Assembly (NCBI GenBank): GCA_017547175.1
Contig: JAFYQI010000008.1
Location: forward strand, 372,001 to 436,000
Reading direction: 5' to 3'
DNA: 64,000 bases
From: Alistipes sp.
GTDB taxonomy: Bacteria > Bacteroidota > Bacteroidia > Bacteroidales > Rikenellaceae
Shown here: piece after piece, positions 8,864-17,638 of the stretch
How the letters are laid out: the number at the start of each line of letters is the position of its first letter
Numbering within the stretch: the stretch's first letter is position 1
Position numbers and translations under genes: made by a program
The notes under the pieces: model-generated
What the model was told of the DNA's origin: nothing
What the model saw: only the letters and a program-made list of their open reading frames with translations
The model's database searches: none

Positions 8864-9850
8864 TTACGGAATTCGTTTTAAGAGGAGGGTCGAGAGGAGG
8901 AACTCGGCGACTAACAATGCCAAAGCAGCCAACACCCAATGGAGAAATAATTCATGGTAAATGACACGCTCCGAGATCTCGACTTTCGACTTCTCGAGCT
9001 GGTTAATCTCGTCGTAGATAGCCTTCAGTTTCTCCTTGTCGGTAGCACGAAAGTAGCGTCCGCCTGTCTGGGTGGCAATCGCCGAGAGGGTCTTTTCGTC
9101 GATTTCGACCTTCTGCTGCACAAAGGTCATCTGACCAAACATGTCGAGAGCCGGATAGGGAGCCATTCCCTCGGTACCGACACCGATGGTGTAAACTCTG
9201 ATTCCCTGTGCTTTGGCAATCTCGGCAGCTGTCATCGGGGCAATCTCACCACGATTATTCACACCATCAGTCAAAAGGATAATCACCTTCGATTTGGCCT
9301 CACTTTCACGCAAACGATTGATAGCCGTGGCCAAACCGTTACCGATGGCTGTGCCATCCTCGATCAATCCGCTGCGAATACGGCTCAGAAGGGTCTGCAA
9401 CGTACCCTGGTCGGTTGTCAGAGGCGACTGCGTGAAGGCCTCACCGGCAAAAGCAACCAAACCGAGACGATCCCCGTAGCGGTCGGCCACAAAAGCTCCG
9501 GCCACCTCTTTGGCGGCAGTCAGGCGATCGGGTTTAAAGTCGCGAGCCAACATCGAGCCGCTGACATCGATCGAAAGCATGATATCAATACCCTCCGTAT
9601 CTGTGTGCGACAAACGCTCCACATCCTGCGGACGAGCCAAGGCCACCACGAGCAGCGCAAAGGCTGTCGCACGCAGAACAAATGGCAGATGACGCAGGTA
9701 GTATCGCCAAGTGCGAGGAGCCTTCAAAAGTCCCTTCACACTCGAGAATTGGATGGCTGCTCCACCCTGCATCGTACGCCAAACATAATAGGCGACGACA
9801 GGCACCAACACGAGTAACACCCAAAGGTAATATGGCGAATGAAAGTGCAT
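8864..9850 (-). CDS. batA: BatA-like von Willebrand A domain membrane protein
   Basis: 328 residues with the same plan as the following gene: membrane helices near residues 9-24 and 57-71, VWA domain with the metal-ion site DVSGSM at about 95-100, and a C-terminal helix (FLHWVLAALALLVAEFLL). The second Asp/Thr ligands of the VWA fold are in VIILLTDGVNN. A 154-base gap separates it from the upstream TPR gene, unlike the tight spacing in the rest of the operon, so it may have a start site of its own, although I found no full promoter there. Known family role: Bacteroides aerotolerance (Bat) system. Confidence 0.9.
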   Translation of the reverse strand: MHFHSPYYLWVLLVLVPVVAYYVWRTMQGGAAIQFSSVKGLLKAPRTWRYYLRHLPFVLRATAFALLVVALARPQDVERLSHTDTEGIDIMLSIDVSGSMLARDFKPDRLTAAKEVAGAFVADRYGDRLGLVAFAGEAFTQSPLTTDQGTLQTLLSRIRSGLIEDGTAIGNGLATAINRLRESEAKSKVIILLTDGVNNRGEIAPMTAAEIAKAQGIRVYTIGVGTEGMAPYPALDMFGQMTFVQQKVEIDEKTLSAIATQTGGRYFRATDKEKLKAIYDEINQLEKSKVEISERVIYHELFLHWVLAALALLVAEFLLSTLLLKRIP

Positions 9851-10004
9851 ATATTGCTAAATTTAATGTTTCTTTTGGGCCTATGTTTGGGCTTAGGCGA
9901 ATAGATTTTGGCCTGACCGAAGATTGGCGTGGATGGGCTGCACAAAACGTACTGCCGATTCAAGACAAACGAGGAAGGACAAAATAGGCCTCATAAATCA
10001 AAAA

Positions 10005-10790
10005 TTACCAATTCTTGGTACCGCGAATGATAACACCCTGCTTCTCCTTCAGCTTCTCTTGAGTACGATCCTCTTGAGCTTGGATGGCATCAAGAATCTG
10101 CTGTTGCTCCTGCTCGGAGATACCCTGCTGAGGCTGTTGAGGTTGCTGACCTTGAGGCTTCTCGTCCTGCGGTTTTTGATCTTGGTTATCGGGATTTTGA
10201 TTTTGGTCCTGATTTTGGTCTTTGTCCGGCTGCTGGTCATTCTGACCCTGCTGCTGTTGCTGATCCTGATTCTGGTTTTGGTTTTGGTTTTGATCTTGAT
10301 TTTGATCCTGGTTGTTATCGCCACCGCCACCATTCTGCTGTTGATCCTCCAGGAGCTTCTTCGTGTAGGCGTAGTTGTATTTGGCCTCCATGTCCGAGGG
10401 GTTCAGCAAAAGCGAGTTCTTATAACTTTGCAGCGCCTCTTGCAGTTTCTGCTGCTTGAATTGCGCATTACCAAGATTATAAAAAGCCTTTGCTCGCTCC
10501 TCGTTATTGCGCAACGAATCGGCAGCAGCGCGCATCAAGGTCTGCTCTGCAGCCTCATAACGCTCCATCTTGTAATTGGCATTTCCAAGGTTGTAGGTTG
10601 CCTCAAAATTGAGCGAATCGGCCACTAGCGCATTGCGATAGCGTTCCGAACTCTGTTCATAGTTGCCCTTATTGTATTGGCGATTGCCACGACGCACTTC
10701 GCTTCGCTCGGGCATATGCTGTGCCATGAGCGGAAGGGCAAAGAGTAGACAAAGGGCTGTTATAAAGATTTTTTTCATCGCGTTACTCAT
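10005..10790 (-). CDS. batC: BatC-like tetratricopeptide protein with Asn/Gln/Asp-rich tail
   Basis: About 261 residues. After a signal peptide (MKKIFITALCLLFALPLMAQ) come three TPR motifs (GNRQYNKGNYEQSSERYRNA, YNLGNANYKMERYEAAEQTL and YNLGNAQFKQQKLQEALQSY), then from about residue 145 a tail made of repeated NQDQ/QNPD units running for some 70 residues. It should be periplasmic and act as a scaffold among Bat proteins. The start at 10790 overlaps the upstream stop (ATGAGTAA), implying translational coupling; the ATG at 10778 is equally possible. It lies upstream of batA instead of downstream of batB, which is unusual. Confidence 0.82.
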   Translation of the reverse strand: MSNAMKKIFITALCLLFALPLMAQHMPERSEVRRGNRQYNKGNYEQSSERYRNALVADSLNFEATYNLGNANYKMERYEAAEQTLMRAAADSLRNNEERAKAFYNLGNAQFKQQKLQEALQSYKNSLLLNPSDMEAKYNYAYTKKLLEDQQQNGGGGDNNQDQNQDQNQNQNQNQDQQQQQGQNDQQPDKDQNQDQNQNPDNQDQKPQDEKPQGQQPQQPQQGISEQEQQQILDAIQAQEDRTQEKLKEKQGVIIRGTKNW

Positions 10791-11748
10791 TATCCTCTGT
10801 TGCGGGTTGCACCTCAACAGGTTTGGTCTCCTCGACAAAATAATAGGCTTTCGTATAGTCCGACTCATTCTGCTCGGCCTCAGGGGTAAACTTGGCAAAC
10901 TTCACCAAATCGCCATCCATCAGAATCGATGTAAGATCCATACGAGCCTTATCGGGTATCTCCACCGAACACATTGCCTTCAGAATCTCCTCCGAGGTCA
11001 TCTCCATAGCACCGATTCCCCAACGTCCTGCGATATAGGTTCGCAAAATGTCCGTAAGGGTCGAATAGTAGAGTTTGTGCTTATTATTCTGCCACATCTT
11101 TTGATGATGAAGCGCCTCCAACGCCTTGATGGCCACCACATGGGGCGGTTCTGGCGGAGCCGGCTTGAAGAGGTCTTTCAAATGACGACCTCGCGCCTCG
11201 AGGTAGCGATGCAGGCCGTAGATAGCGGCCGCGATCACCGCCGCCACCAACAAACCCCACAACAGATAGCCACGAATCTCGGCCATCTTAAATTTCAGAG
11301 TCAACTGCGGCTTCAGATCATAGATCGACTGCGAGGTTGAGTCAATTTGAAAGGTAGCCACCTTCAACACCAGCGAATCAGGGGCATAGAGCGTATCAAC
11401 CCGATTCTTGTCGGCATAGAGCACACCGGGTTTACCCATGTTAATCAAACCCTCTTGAAACGCAGCCAACCGATATCGTTGGGCGATCTTGAGTTTGCGA
11501 CCATCACGTTCAAGCGTATCGATAGGCATCACCTCAACCAATTCGATCAGCCCCTCCTTGCCGGAGGTGAATTCGGGGAAGAGGGTGGTCTGCACCAGAT
11601 CCTTCTCCACCTCGATCACAAAATCGAATTGATCACCGATAAAGAGGCTATCGGGTTCGATGCGAGCACGAACTATCGGTGTATCGCTCTGTGCTGCAGC
11701 CACTAAGCCCAGCAACACAAAAAGGGGTATCAAAAGCAATCTTTTCAT
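10783..11748 (-). CDS. BatD/DUF4381-like periplasmic and membrane protein of the Bat operon
   Basis: 321 residues: signal peptide (MKRLLLIPLFVLLGLVAAAQ), a beta-rich periplasmic domain of about 130 residues (SLFIGDQFDFVIEVEKD and on), one membrane helix (YLLWGLLVAAVIAAAIYGL) and a cytoplasmic helical domain ending in an acidic tail. This is the plan of the protein that normally sits between DUF58 and BatA genes in Bacteroidetes; its periplasmic half resembles BatD. It overlaps the DUF58 gene by 4 bases and the TPR gene by up to 8, so the three are translationally coupled. Confidence 0.72.
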   Translation of the reverse strand: MKRLLLIPLFVLLGLVAAAQSDTPIVRARIEPDSLFIGDQFDFVIEVEKDLVQTTLFPEFTSGKEGLIELVEVMPIDTLERDGRKLKIAQRYRLAAFQEGLINMGKPGVLYADKNRVDTLYAPDSLVLKVATFQIDSTSQSIYDLKPQLTLKFKMAEIRGYLLWGLLVAAVIAAAIYGLHRYLEARGRHLKDLFKPAPPEPPHVVAIKALEALHHQKMWQNNKHKLYYSTLTDILRTYIAGRWGIGAMEMTSEEILKAMCSVEIPDKARMDLTSILMDGDLVKFAKFTPEAEQNESDYTKAYYFVEETKPVEVQPATEDNE

Positions 11749-12629
11749 CGTTGCTTGAAGAGTTTGATCAGTTCGGCCACATAGTCGCCATCAGTAGCAA
11801 TTTCGACCGAATCGATACGATTATGTTTCAACGTTTCCGAAATTTCGGCACTGCGAGCAGCCCATGCAGCGGCATAATGCTCACGTACACGATGCGAAGA
11901 GGTATCTACCCACACCTTGCGATCGGTTTCAGCATCGCGCAGCTCGATAATACCTACATCTGGTAGTTCGCGTTCGCGCGGATCGACAATACGGATACCC
12001 ACCAAATCATGCTTGCCGCGTGCAATCTTCAGCGCATCATCGAGTGCCTCGGCATCTTTCGATGAGTCGAGGAAGTCCGAAAGGATGAAGGTTGTGCAAC
12101 GCTTTTTATTGACATTCGTCAAGAAACGAATCGGCTCCGAAAGGCAGGTACGACGCGATTCGGGCTCAAACCCGATCAACTCACGAATGATCGTGAGGAT
12201 GTGGCTGCGTCCCTTTTTCGGAGGGATGAATTTCTCGACCCGATCCGAGAAAAAGATGCAACCTACCTTGTCGTTGTTCTGCGCAGCCGAGAAGGCCAAT
12301 ACGGCGGCGATTTCGGTCATGATGCTACGCTTAAGGCGATCGGTCGATCCAAATTCGCCCGAAGCCGAAACATCGATCAGAAGCATCATTGTCAACTCAC
12401 GCTCCTCCTCATACACCTTGATATGGGGTTTCGATGAACGAGCTGTCACGTTCCAATCGATATCGCGCACATCGTCACCGGCACGATACTCTCTCACCTC
12501 GGAAAACGACATACCTCGTCCACGGAAAGCCGTGTGGTACTTTCCGGCAAAGATCTCATTCGACAGACCTCGGGTCTTGATTTCGATCTTACGGACGCGC
12601 TTCAGAATATCGTTCTCGTTGTCGCGCAT
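11745..12629 (-). CDS. DUF58 domain protein
   Basis: 294 residues, no signal or membrane segment. The signature EVREYRAGDDVRDIDWN at about residues 44-60 defines DUF58, followed by a degenerate VWA-type fold (MLLIDVSASGEFG). DUF58 proteins always accompany MoxR ATPases and are thought to be their substrate or adaptor partner on the inner face of the membrane. The ATG overlaps the moxR stop codon (TAATG), so the two are translated together. Confidence 0.92.
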   Translation of the reverse strand: MRDNENDILKRVRKIEIKTRGLSNEIFAGKYHTAFRGRGMSFSEVREYRAGDDVRDIDWNVTARSSKPHIKVYEEERELTMMLLIDVSASGEFGSTDRLKRSIMTEIAAVLAFSAAQNNDKVGCIFFSDRVEKFIPPKKGRSHILTIIRELIGFEPESRRTCLSEPIRFLTNVNKKRCTTFILSDFLDSSKDAEALDDALKIARGKHDLVGIRIVDPRERELPDVGIIELRDAETDRKVWVDTSSHRVREHYAAAWAARSAEISETLKHNRIDSVEIATDGDYVAELIKLFKQR

Positions 12630-13627
12630 TAGGGTACGATTACGTTGTTCAGGATATCGGTAATGATCTCCTCCGTGGTGATGTTCTCAGCTTCGGCCTC
12701 ATAGGTCAGACCGATACGGTGACGCAACACGTCATGGCAAACGGCACGCACATCCTCGGGGATAACATAGCCGCGTCGACGAATGAAGGCATAGGCACGA
12801 GCCGCCTTGGCGAGCGAAATCGAAGCACGCGGCGAGCCACCATAGGCGATGAGCGACTGCAAACGATCGAGGTTATACTCCTTCGGCTCACGCGTGGCAA
12901 AAATGATGTCGACGATATACTTCTCGATCTTCTCGTCCATATAGACATCCTCCACCACCTTGCGGGCCTTGACGATATCCTCGGGCGTGATCACCTTTTC
13001 CACCTCGGGCATACCGGCACCCGAGAGATTCATGCGCACGATATCGCGCTCCTCCTGCTTCTTAGGGTAGGAGATTTTCGCCTTGAGCATAAAACGGTCG
13101 ACCTGTGCCTCGGGCAGCGGATAGGTACCCTCCTGTTCCAAGGGGTTCTGCGTAGCCAATACTAGGAAGGGCTGGGGCAGCGGGTAGGTCTCGTCGCCGA
13201 TGGTCACCTGACGCTCCTGCATCGCCTCCAACAGAGCCGACTGTACCTTGGCCGGCGAACGGTTGATCTCATCCGCGAGGACGAAATTGGCGAATACGGG
13301 ACCCTTCTTAACGATGAAGTCCTCCGACTTCTGCGAGTAGATCAGCGTACCCAGCAGGTCAGCCGGCAAGAGGTCGGGGGTAAACTGAATACGCGAGAAG
13401 TTTGCATCGACAGCCTTCGCCAGGGTCGTGATGGCCAGCGTCTTGGCCAGACCCGGCACACCCTCGAGCAGGATGTGGCCGTTTGAAAGCAGACCAATGA
13501 GCAGCGTATCAACCAGATGCTGCTGACCCACGATCACCTTGCCCATCTCGCGGCGCAGGGTATCGACAAAGACCGATTCGCGCTCAATGCGTTCGTTAAG
13601 TTCTTTGATGTTAATGACTTCAGCCAT
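12629..13627 (-). CDS. MoxR-family AAA+ ATPase
   Basis: 332 residues from the ATG at 13627. The open frame extends 68 codons further upstream, but those codons lie in AT-rich leader DNA that includes the promoter, so I reject them. Walker A GVPGLAKT is at about residues 56-63 and Walker B VLADEINR at about 116-123, with the AAA_3 sensor segment LATQNPLEQEGTYPLPEAQ. MoxR proteins act as chaperones that help VWA proteins bind metal or assemble complexes. It is the first gene of a leftward operon moxR-DUF58-BatD-like-batC-batA-batB. Confidence 0.95.
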   Translation of the reverse strand: MAEVINIKELNERIERESVFVDTLRREMGKVIVGQQHLVDTLLIGLLSNGHILLEGVPGLAKTLAITTLAKAVDANFSRIQFTPDLLPADLLGTLIYSQKSEDFIVKKGPVFANFVLADEINRSPAKVQSALLEAMQERQVTIGDETYPLPQPFLVLATQNPLEQEGTYPLPEAQVDRFMLKAKISYPKKQEERDIVRMNLSGAGMPEVEKVITPEDIVKARKVVEDVYMDEKIEKYIVDIIFATREPKEYNLDRLQSLIAYGGSPRASISLAKAARAYAFIRRRGYVIPEDVRAVCHDVLRHRIGLTYEAEAENITTEEIITDILNNVIVP

Positions 13628-13743
13628 AGTAGTTCTAATTTTCGTTGTTATTTTGTTTATCGTTTTTATTCCAATTGTCGTCTTTTCGCCGTTGTTGGCG
13701 CCACCTTTCCAGGCCGTTTTACAAGGTAAAACGTACGAAAATG

Positions 13744-13775
13744 CAAATTTATTGTAAAAATAAGAGAAAATCAAA
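13744..13775 (-). promoter_or_regulatory. Promoter of the MoxR/Bat operon
   Basis: On the minus strand TTTG (13775-13772), a 20-nt spacer, then TAAATTTG (13751-13744). The predicted start near 13737 gives a leader of about 110 bases before the moxR ATG. Confidence 0.7.
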
Positions 13776-13877
13776 AAAAGTTGAGCGGTGGGAGTTTTTG
13801 CCAGGGCCACTGGGGCTTCAGCACTCTCCACCCCACCCTTTTTCTAATTTTTAGTTTTTAATTCTTAATTTTCATCG

Positions 13878-13885
13878 TACCTTTG
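13878..13885 (+). promoter_or_regulatory. Candidate -7 element of the helicase/nth operon
   Basis: TACCTTTG matches TAnnTTTG; the start would be near 13892, about 16 bases before the ATG. The upstream -33 region is AT-rich without a TTTG. Confidence 0.55.
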
Positions 13886-13907
13886 TTTTCCAAAATCGAA
13901 CAAAAAG

Positions 13908-16430
13908 ATGCAATCCGAGATATTATCAGGTCTAAACGATGCACAACGAGCTGCTGTAGAGAACTTTCAGTCGCCGTCACTTATCATTGCCGGAGCCGGA
14001 TCAGGTAAGACACGCGTGCTCACTTCACGCATCGCCTACATGATCGAGCAAGGGGTTAAACCTTGGCAGATTCTGGCACTCACCTTTACGAACAAGGCTG
14101 CTGCAGAGATGCGTGAGCGTATCGAAAAAATGGTGGGTGACGGGAGTCGCCATATCCGCATGGGTACCTTCCACTCCGTATTTTCACGCATCTTGCGCGA
14201 AAATGCCGAGCGTATCGGCTATCCCACCTCGTTTACAATCTACGAGCCGAACGATGTAAAGAATCTGCTCAAGACAATCATCAAAGAGATGCAGCTCTCG
14301 GATGATAAGTACAAGCCAAACGTCATCGCTTCGCGTATCTCGATGGCTAAAAACTCGCTCATCACCCCGGGAGCCTACCTCGCCAAAACGGTGTACGCCA
14401 CCGAGGACAGACAAGCGCAGATCCCCGAATTCGGTAGCATCTACAACGAGTACTGCCGTCGTTGCAAGCGCAACGGTGCCATGGACTTTGATGATCTGTT
14501 GCTGCAGACTAACATCCTGCTAAAGGATTGCCCCGATGTGCTGGCCAAGTACCAGGAGCAGTTCCAATACATCCTCGTCGATGAGTACCAGGACACGAAC
14601 TACGCCCAGTACATCATCATTCGCCGCCTTTCGCAGCTGCATGGCAGAGTATGCGTGGTGGGCGACGATGCGCAGTCGATCTACTCGTTCCGCGGAGCAA
14701 AGATCGAAAACATCCTCTCGTTCCGCAACGACTATCCCGCAGCGCAGGTCTTTAAACTCGAGCAGAACTACCGCTCGACCCGCACCATTGTCAATGCGGC
14801 CAACTCGATCATCAAGAAGAATTCGCGCCAGATGGAGAAGACCTGCTTCTCACAGGGAGAAGAGGGCGAGAAGATCCGCATCCTGAAGGCCTACACCGAT
14901 CGCGAAGAGGCCGAAATGGTGGTAAGCGAACTGCGCGACCAGATTCACGAAACGGGCGACCGTTGGTCGGAGGCGGTGATTCTCTACCGCACAAACAACC
15001 AGTCGGCCGTTTTGGAGGACAACCTCCGTCGTCGAGGCATCCCCTACCGCATCTACAAAGGCTCGTCGTTCTACGACCACAAGGAGATTCGCGACCTGAT
15101 GGGCTACATCCGTCTGGTGATCAATCCGCGCGATGACGAAGCATTCAAGCGCATCGTCAACTACCCCGCTCGCGGCATCGGAGACACGACCGTCGAGCGC
15201 ATTGCCCAAATCGCTGCTGCTCGCCAATGTTCGATGTGGGAAGCGGTCGATCAGCTTATTGAAGAACCCGTCACAGACGCCGTGCAACGAGCCATCGTAC
15301 GCAAAGTGACAGAGTTTGTGCAACTCATTCGCATCCTGTCGCTTGCACGTACCTCTCTCGGACTTTACGAGTTTGGTATAGAGATCGCGGCCAAATCGGG
15401 TATTTTGGCCCTCTATCGACAAGAAAATTCACCCGAAAATGCTTCGGCACTCTCCAACATCGAGGAGTTGCTAAATTCGATGCAGGAGTTCAAAGAGCGG
15501 GTCGATGCTGAGATCCGCAACGGCGAACGCGAAGCAAGCGAAGAGGCTACCATCGAGGAGTGGTTACAGGGCGTAATGCTGATGACCGATGCCGACAAAG
15601 ACGACCCGGACGACAACAACAAAGTAACCCTGATGACCGTCCACTCGGCCAAAGGTTTGGAGTACAAATATGTCTATATTGTCGGTTTGGAAGAGAATCT
15701 CTTCCCCTCGCAACGTGCTGCCGAATCGGCAGAAGGGATCGAGGAGGAGCGCCGACTGTTCTATGTAGCCCTTACCCGCGCCAAATGCGCTGCCACGATC
15801 TCCTATGCCGAGATGCGTTTCAAATGGGGCAACATGGAGTTCTCGCGTCCAAGCTGTTTCTTGCGCGAGATCGACCCCCAATACATCGAGTCTGAGATTG
15901 ACTTCCGCGCTGAACGTCAACGTCCCGCTCCAAGCGAGGAGGGGCTGACAGCTATCGACGAACTACGACGTCGCTTCGACTACCGTTTTCAGCAAAAAAA
16001 GCAGGAGGAGCAGCCATCGGGAAGCTACTCTCGCGGAAACAGCTACGGGAACTACAATACTCGTTCAGCGGACGGTGAATCGGGACGTGTACAACGTTTT
16101 TCGCGCCAAAACGACCCCTATCGTAAACAAGGCTCAACCAGTTATCCCAATATGCAAACCCGTTTTGAGCCCCGTGTAGAGCAAGCCATCAACACGCTTA
16201 AAGAGGGGCCGCGCCGTCTAGTACGTACTGCGCCGAGTTCACAGACAGGTTCGACACCCCTCTCCGACTGCGCCTACCACGCCGGCGATCGAGTTGAGCA
16301 CACCCTCTTCGGACGAGGTGAAATTCTGCGCATTGAACAAGCCAACGGTGACTGGAAACTGATCGTGGATTTTCCGAATGCAGGACAGAAAACCTTGTTG
16401 GCTAAATTTGCAAAACTCAGAAAGTTATAA
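13908..16430 (+). CDS. uvrD: UvrD/PcrA-family superfamily 1 DNA helicase
   Basis: 840 residues. Walker A AGAGSGKT is at about 28-35, motif Ia LALTFTNKAAAEMRER follows, Walker B DEYQDT is at about 225-230 and motif III VGDDAQSIYSFRGA at 251-264; motif IV/V (MTVHSAKGLEY) and VI (VALTRAK) lie near 570 and 625. This is a 3'-5' ATP-driven helicase for nucleotide-excision and mismatch repair and for clearing replication forks. The C-terminal 45 residues (VEHTLFGRGEILRIE) match the PcrA tail that can bind RNA polymerase; the stretch before it, rich in Gln, Ser and Tyr, is a flexible linker. Followed after 2 bases by nth. Confidence 0.96.
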   Translation: MQSEILSGLNDAQRAAVENFQSPSLIIAGAGSGKTRVLTSRIAYMIEQGVKPWQILALTFTNKAAAEMRERIEKMVGDGSRHIRMGTFHSVFSRILRENAERIGYPTSFTIYEPNDVKNLLKTIIKEMQLSDDKYKPNVIASRISMAKNSLITPGAYLAKTVYATEDRQAQIPEFGSIYNEYCRRCKRNGAMDFDDLLLQTNILLKDCPDVLAKYQEQFQYILVDEYQDTNYAQYIIIRRLSQLHGRVCVVGDDAQSIYSFRGAKIENILSFRNDYPAAQVFKLEQNYRSTRTIVNAANSIIKKNSRQMEKTCFSQGEEGEKIRILKAYTDREEAEMVVSELRDQIHETGDRWSEAVILYRTNNQSAVLEDNLRRRGIPYRIYKGSSFYDHKEIRDLMGYIRLVINPRDDEAFKRIVNYPARGIGDTTVERIAQIAAARQCSMWEAVDQLIEEPVTDAVQRAIVRKVTEFVQLIRILSLARTSLGLYEFGIEIAAKSGILALYRQENSPENASALSNIEELLNSMQEFKERVDAEIRNGEREASEEATIEEWLQGVMLMTDADKDDPDDNNKVTLMTVHSAKGLEYKYVYIVGLEENLFPSQRAAESAEGIEEERRLFYVALTRAKCAATISYAEMRFKWGNMEFSRPSCFLREIDPQYIESEIDFRAERQRPAPSEEGLTAIDELRRRFDYRFQQKKQEEQPSGSYSRGNSYGNYNTRSADGESGRVQRFSRQNDPYRKQGSTSYPNMQTRFEPRVEQAINTLKEGPRRLVRTAPSSQTGSTPLSDCAYHAGDRVEHTLFGRGEILRIEQANGDWKLIVDFPNAGQKTLLAKFAKLRKL

Positions 16431-16432
16431 CA

Positions 16433-17077
16433 ATGACACTACAAGAACGATACGAGGGTATCATCGACTATTTCCAGCGTGAAATGCCCGTAGCAGAAAG
16501 CGAGCTGAACTTTGAAAATCCGTGGCAACTATTGGTGGCCGTGGTCCTCTCGGCACAATGCACCGACAAGCGGGTCAACCTCACAACGCCGGCACTCTTT
16601 GAGGCCTTCCCGACGCCTCAGAAGATGGCCGAGGTGACTGCCGATGAGATCTTTCCCTATATCCGTTCGATCTCCTACCCCAACAACAAAGCAAAACATC
16701 TTGCCGCCGCTGCACGTATGCTCGTCGAGGAGTTTGGCGGTGAGGTACCCGATGATCTGGAGCAGCTGCAACGTCTGCCGGGCGTGGGTCGTAAAACAGC
16801 CAACGTATTGGGAGCCGTGCTGTGGCAACGAGAGGTGATGCCGGTAGATACGCACGTATTCCGCGTAGCCGAACGAATCGGTCTTACCTACCATTCAAAA
16901 AGCCCCCTGCAAACCGAAAAGACGCTGTCAAAAAATATTCCGGGACACCTATTACCCGTGGCTCATCACTGGCTTATTCTTCACGGTCGCTATGTCTGCA
17001 TTGCCCGAAAACCACAATGCAACAAATGTGGCATAAAGAGCTGGTGCAGAGCTTATGAAAAGGGGCTTGAGGCATAA
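16433..17077 (+). CDS. nth: Endonuclease III
   Basis: 214 residues, normal length. Helix-hairpin-helix LPGVGRKTANV with the catalytic Lys at about 121, catalytic Asp139 in PVDTHVFRV, and a C-terminal [4Fe-4S] cluster site Cys189-x6-Cys196-x2-Cys199-x5-Cys205. It is a DNA glycosylase/AP lyase that removes oxidised pyrimidines. It starts 2 bases after the helicase stop, so the two DNA-repair genes form one operon. All catalytic and cluster residues are present. Confidence 0.97.
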   Translation: MTLQERYEGIIDYFQREMPVAESELNFENPWQLLVAVVLSAQCTDKRVNLTTPALFEAFPTPQKMAEVTADEIFPYIRSISYPNNKAKHLAAAARMLVEEFGGEVPDDLEQLQRLPGVGRKTANVLGAVLWQREVMPVDTHVFRVAERIGLTYHSKSPLQTEKTLSKNIPGHLLPVAHHWLILHGRYVCIARKPQCNKCGIKSWCRAYEKGLEA

Positions 17078-17567
17078 GCAGCACCCCTCAAACTCTTAAA
17101 CTCACCAACGCAAATCGGTTTTTTTAGCCAAACATATTTCCCATATTCTCAATCAACTCTAACACCCAACTTGAATAATTTAACTTGGGTGTTAAACACT
17201 TTACTCAATCCGCACACCTACGGTCGCAGCTTTCGTAGTTAGCGCTGTCTTGTGATGGGCCTTTTGCTGCAACTGGATTTCTTGCTCCCTCCTTCAGCTT
17301 CCTCTTCGGTCATGGTTAATGTTGGGTAGGTTATGCGGCCTGCTCCGCATGGTTTATCCCCCATAAAAGAGTCTATCTCCTCTTTCAAGAATAGAAAGCG
17401 TGCATCCTAACCGATTGACTAATGCTCCTTATCGCAATTTAGCGATGTGATCGTGCGCTACGTGAGCTGCACAATGGTAAACAAATGCAGATGAACAAAA
17501 AACGAAGAAAACAACGTAAACACATGTGAAAATGAGGAGCTGACACGCAAAAGGCGGGAACTAAAAA
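17078..17567. other. Gene-poor stretch of about 490 bases
   Basis: I find no convincing gene, tRNA or promoter here. A hairpin about 84 bases after nth (arms 17161-17169 and 17185-17193, built on AACACCCAA) may end nth transcription but lacks a strong T-run. The remainder could be decayed coding DNA. Confidence 0.4.
17161..17193 (+). terminator. Possible terminator after nth
   Basis: Nine-nt perfect arms AACACCCAA and TTGGGTGTT with a 15-nt loop, extendable by two pairs inside. Weak T-tract, so the call is tentative. Confidence 0.4.
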
Positions 17568-17612
17568 AGCAATAGGGCTACCGGAATGTAAACTTTCGGT
17601 AGCCCTATTGCT
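17568..17612 (-). terminator. Terminator of the CE15/GH29 operon
   Basis: Perfect 16-nt arms (17568-17583 and 17597-17612, containing GGGCTACCG), followed on the minus strand by TTTTTT. It lies 27 bases after the fusion-gene stop. Confidence 0.85.
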
Positions 17613-17638
17613 ATTTATGTAGTGTACTGAACGAATTA

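Noticed and set aside
10120..10345. A CRISPR-like or satellite repeat
   Set aside because: The tract is an in-frame low-complexity coding repeat of Asn/Gln/Asp codons, with no spacers.
13628..13831. N-terminal extension of the MoxR frame
   Set aside because: The extra codons lie over the promoter and AT-rich leader; the family start is at the internal ATG at 13627.
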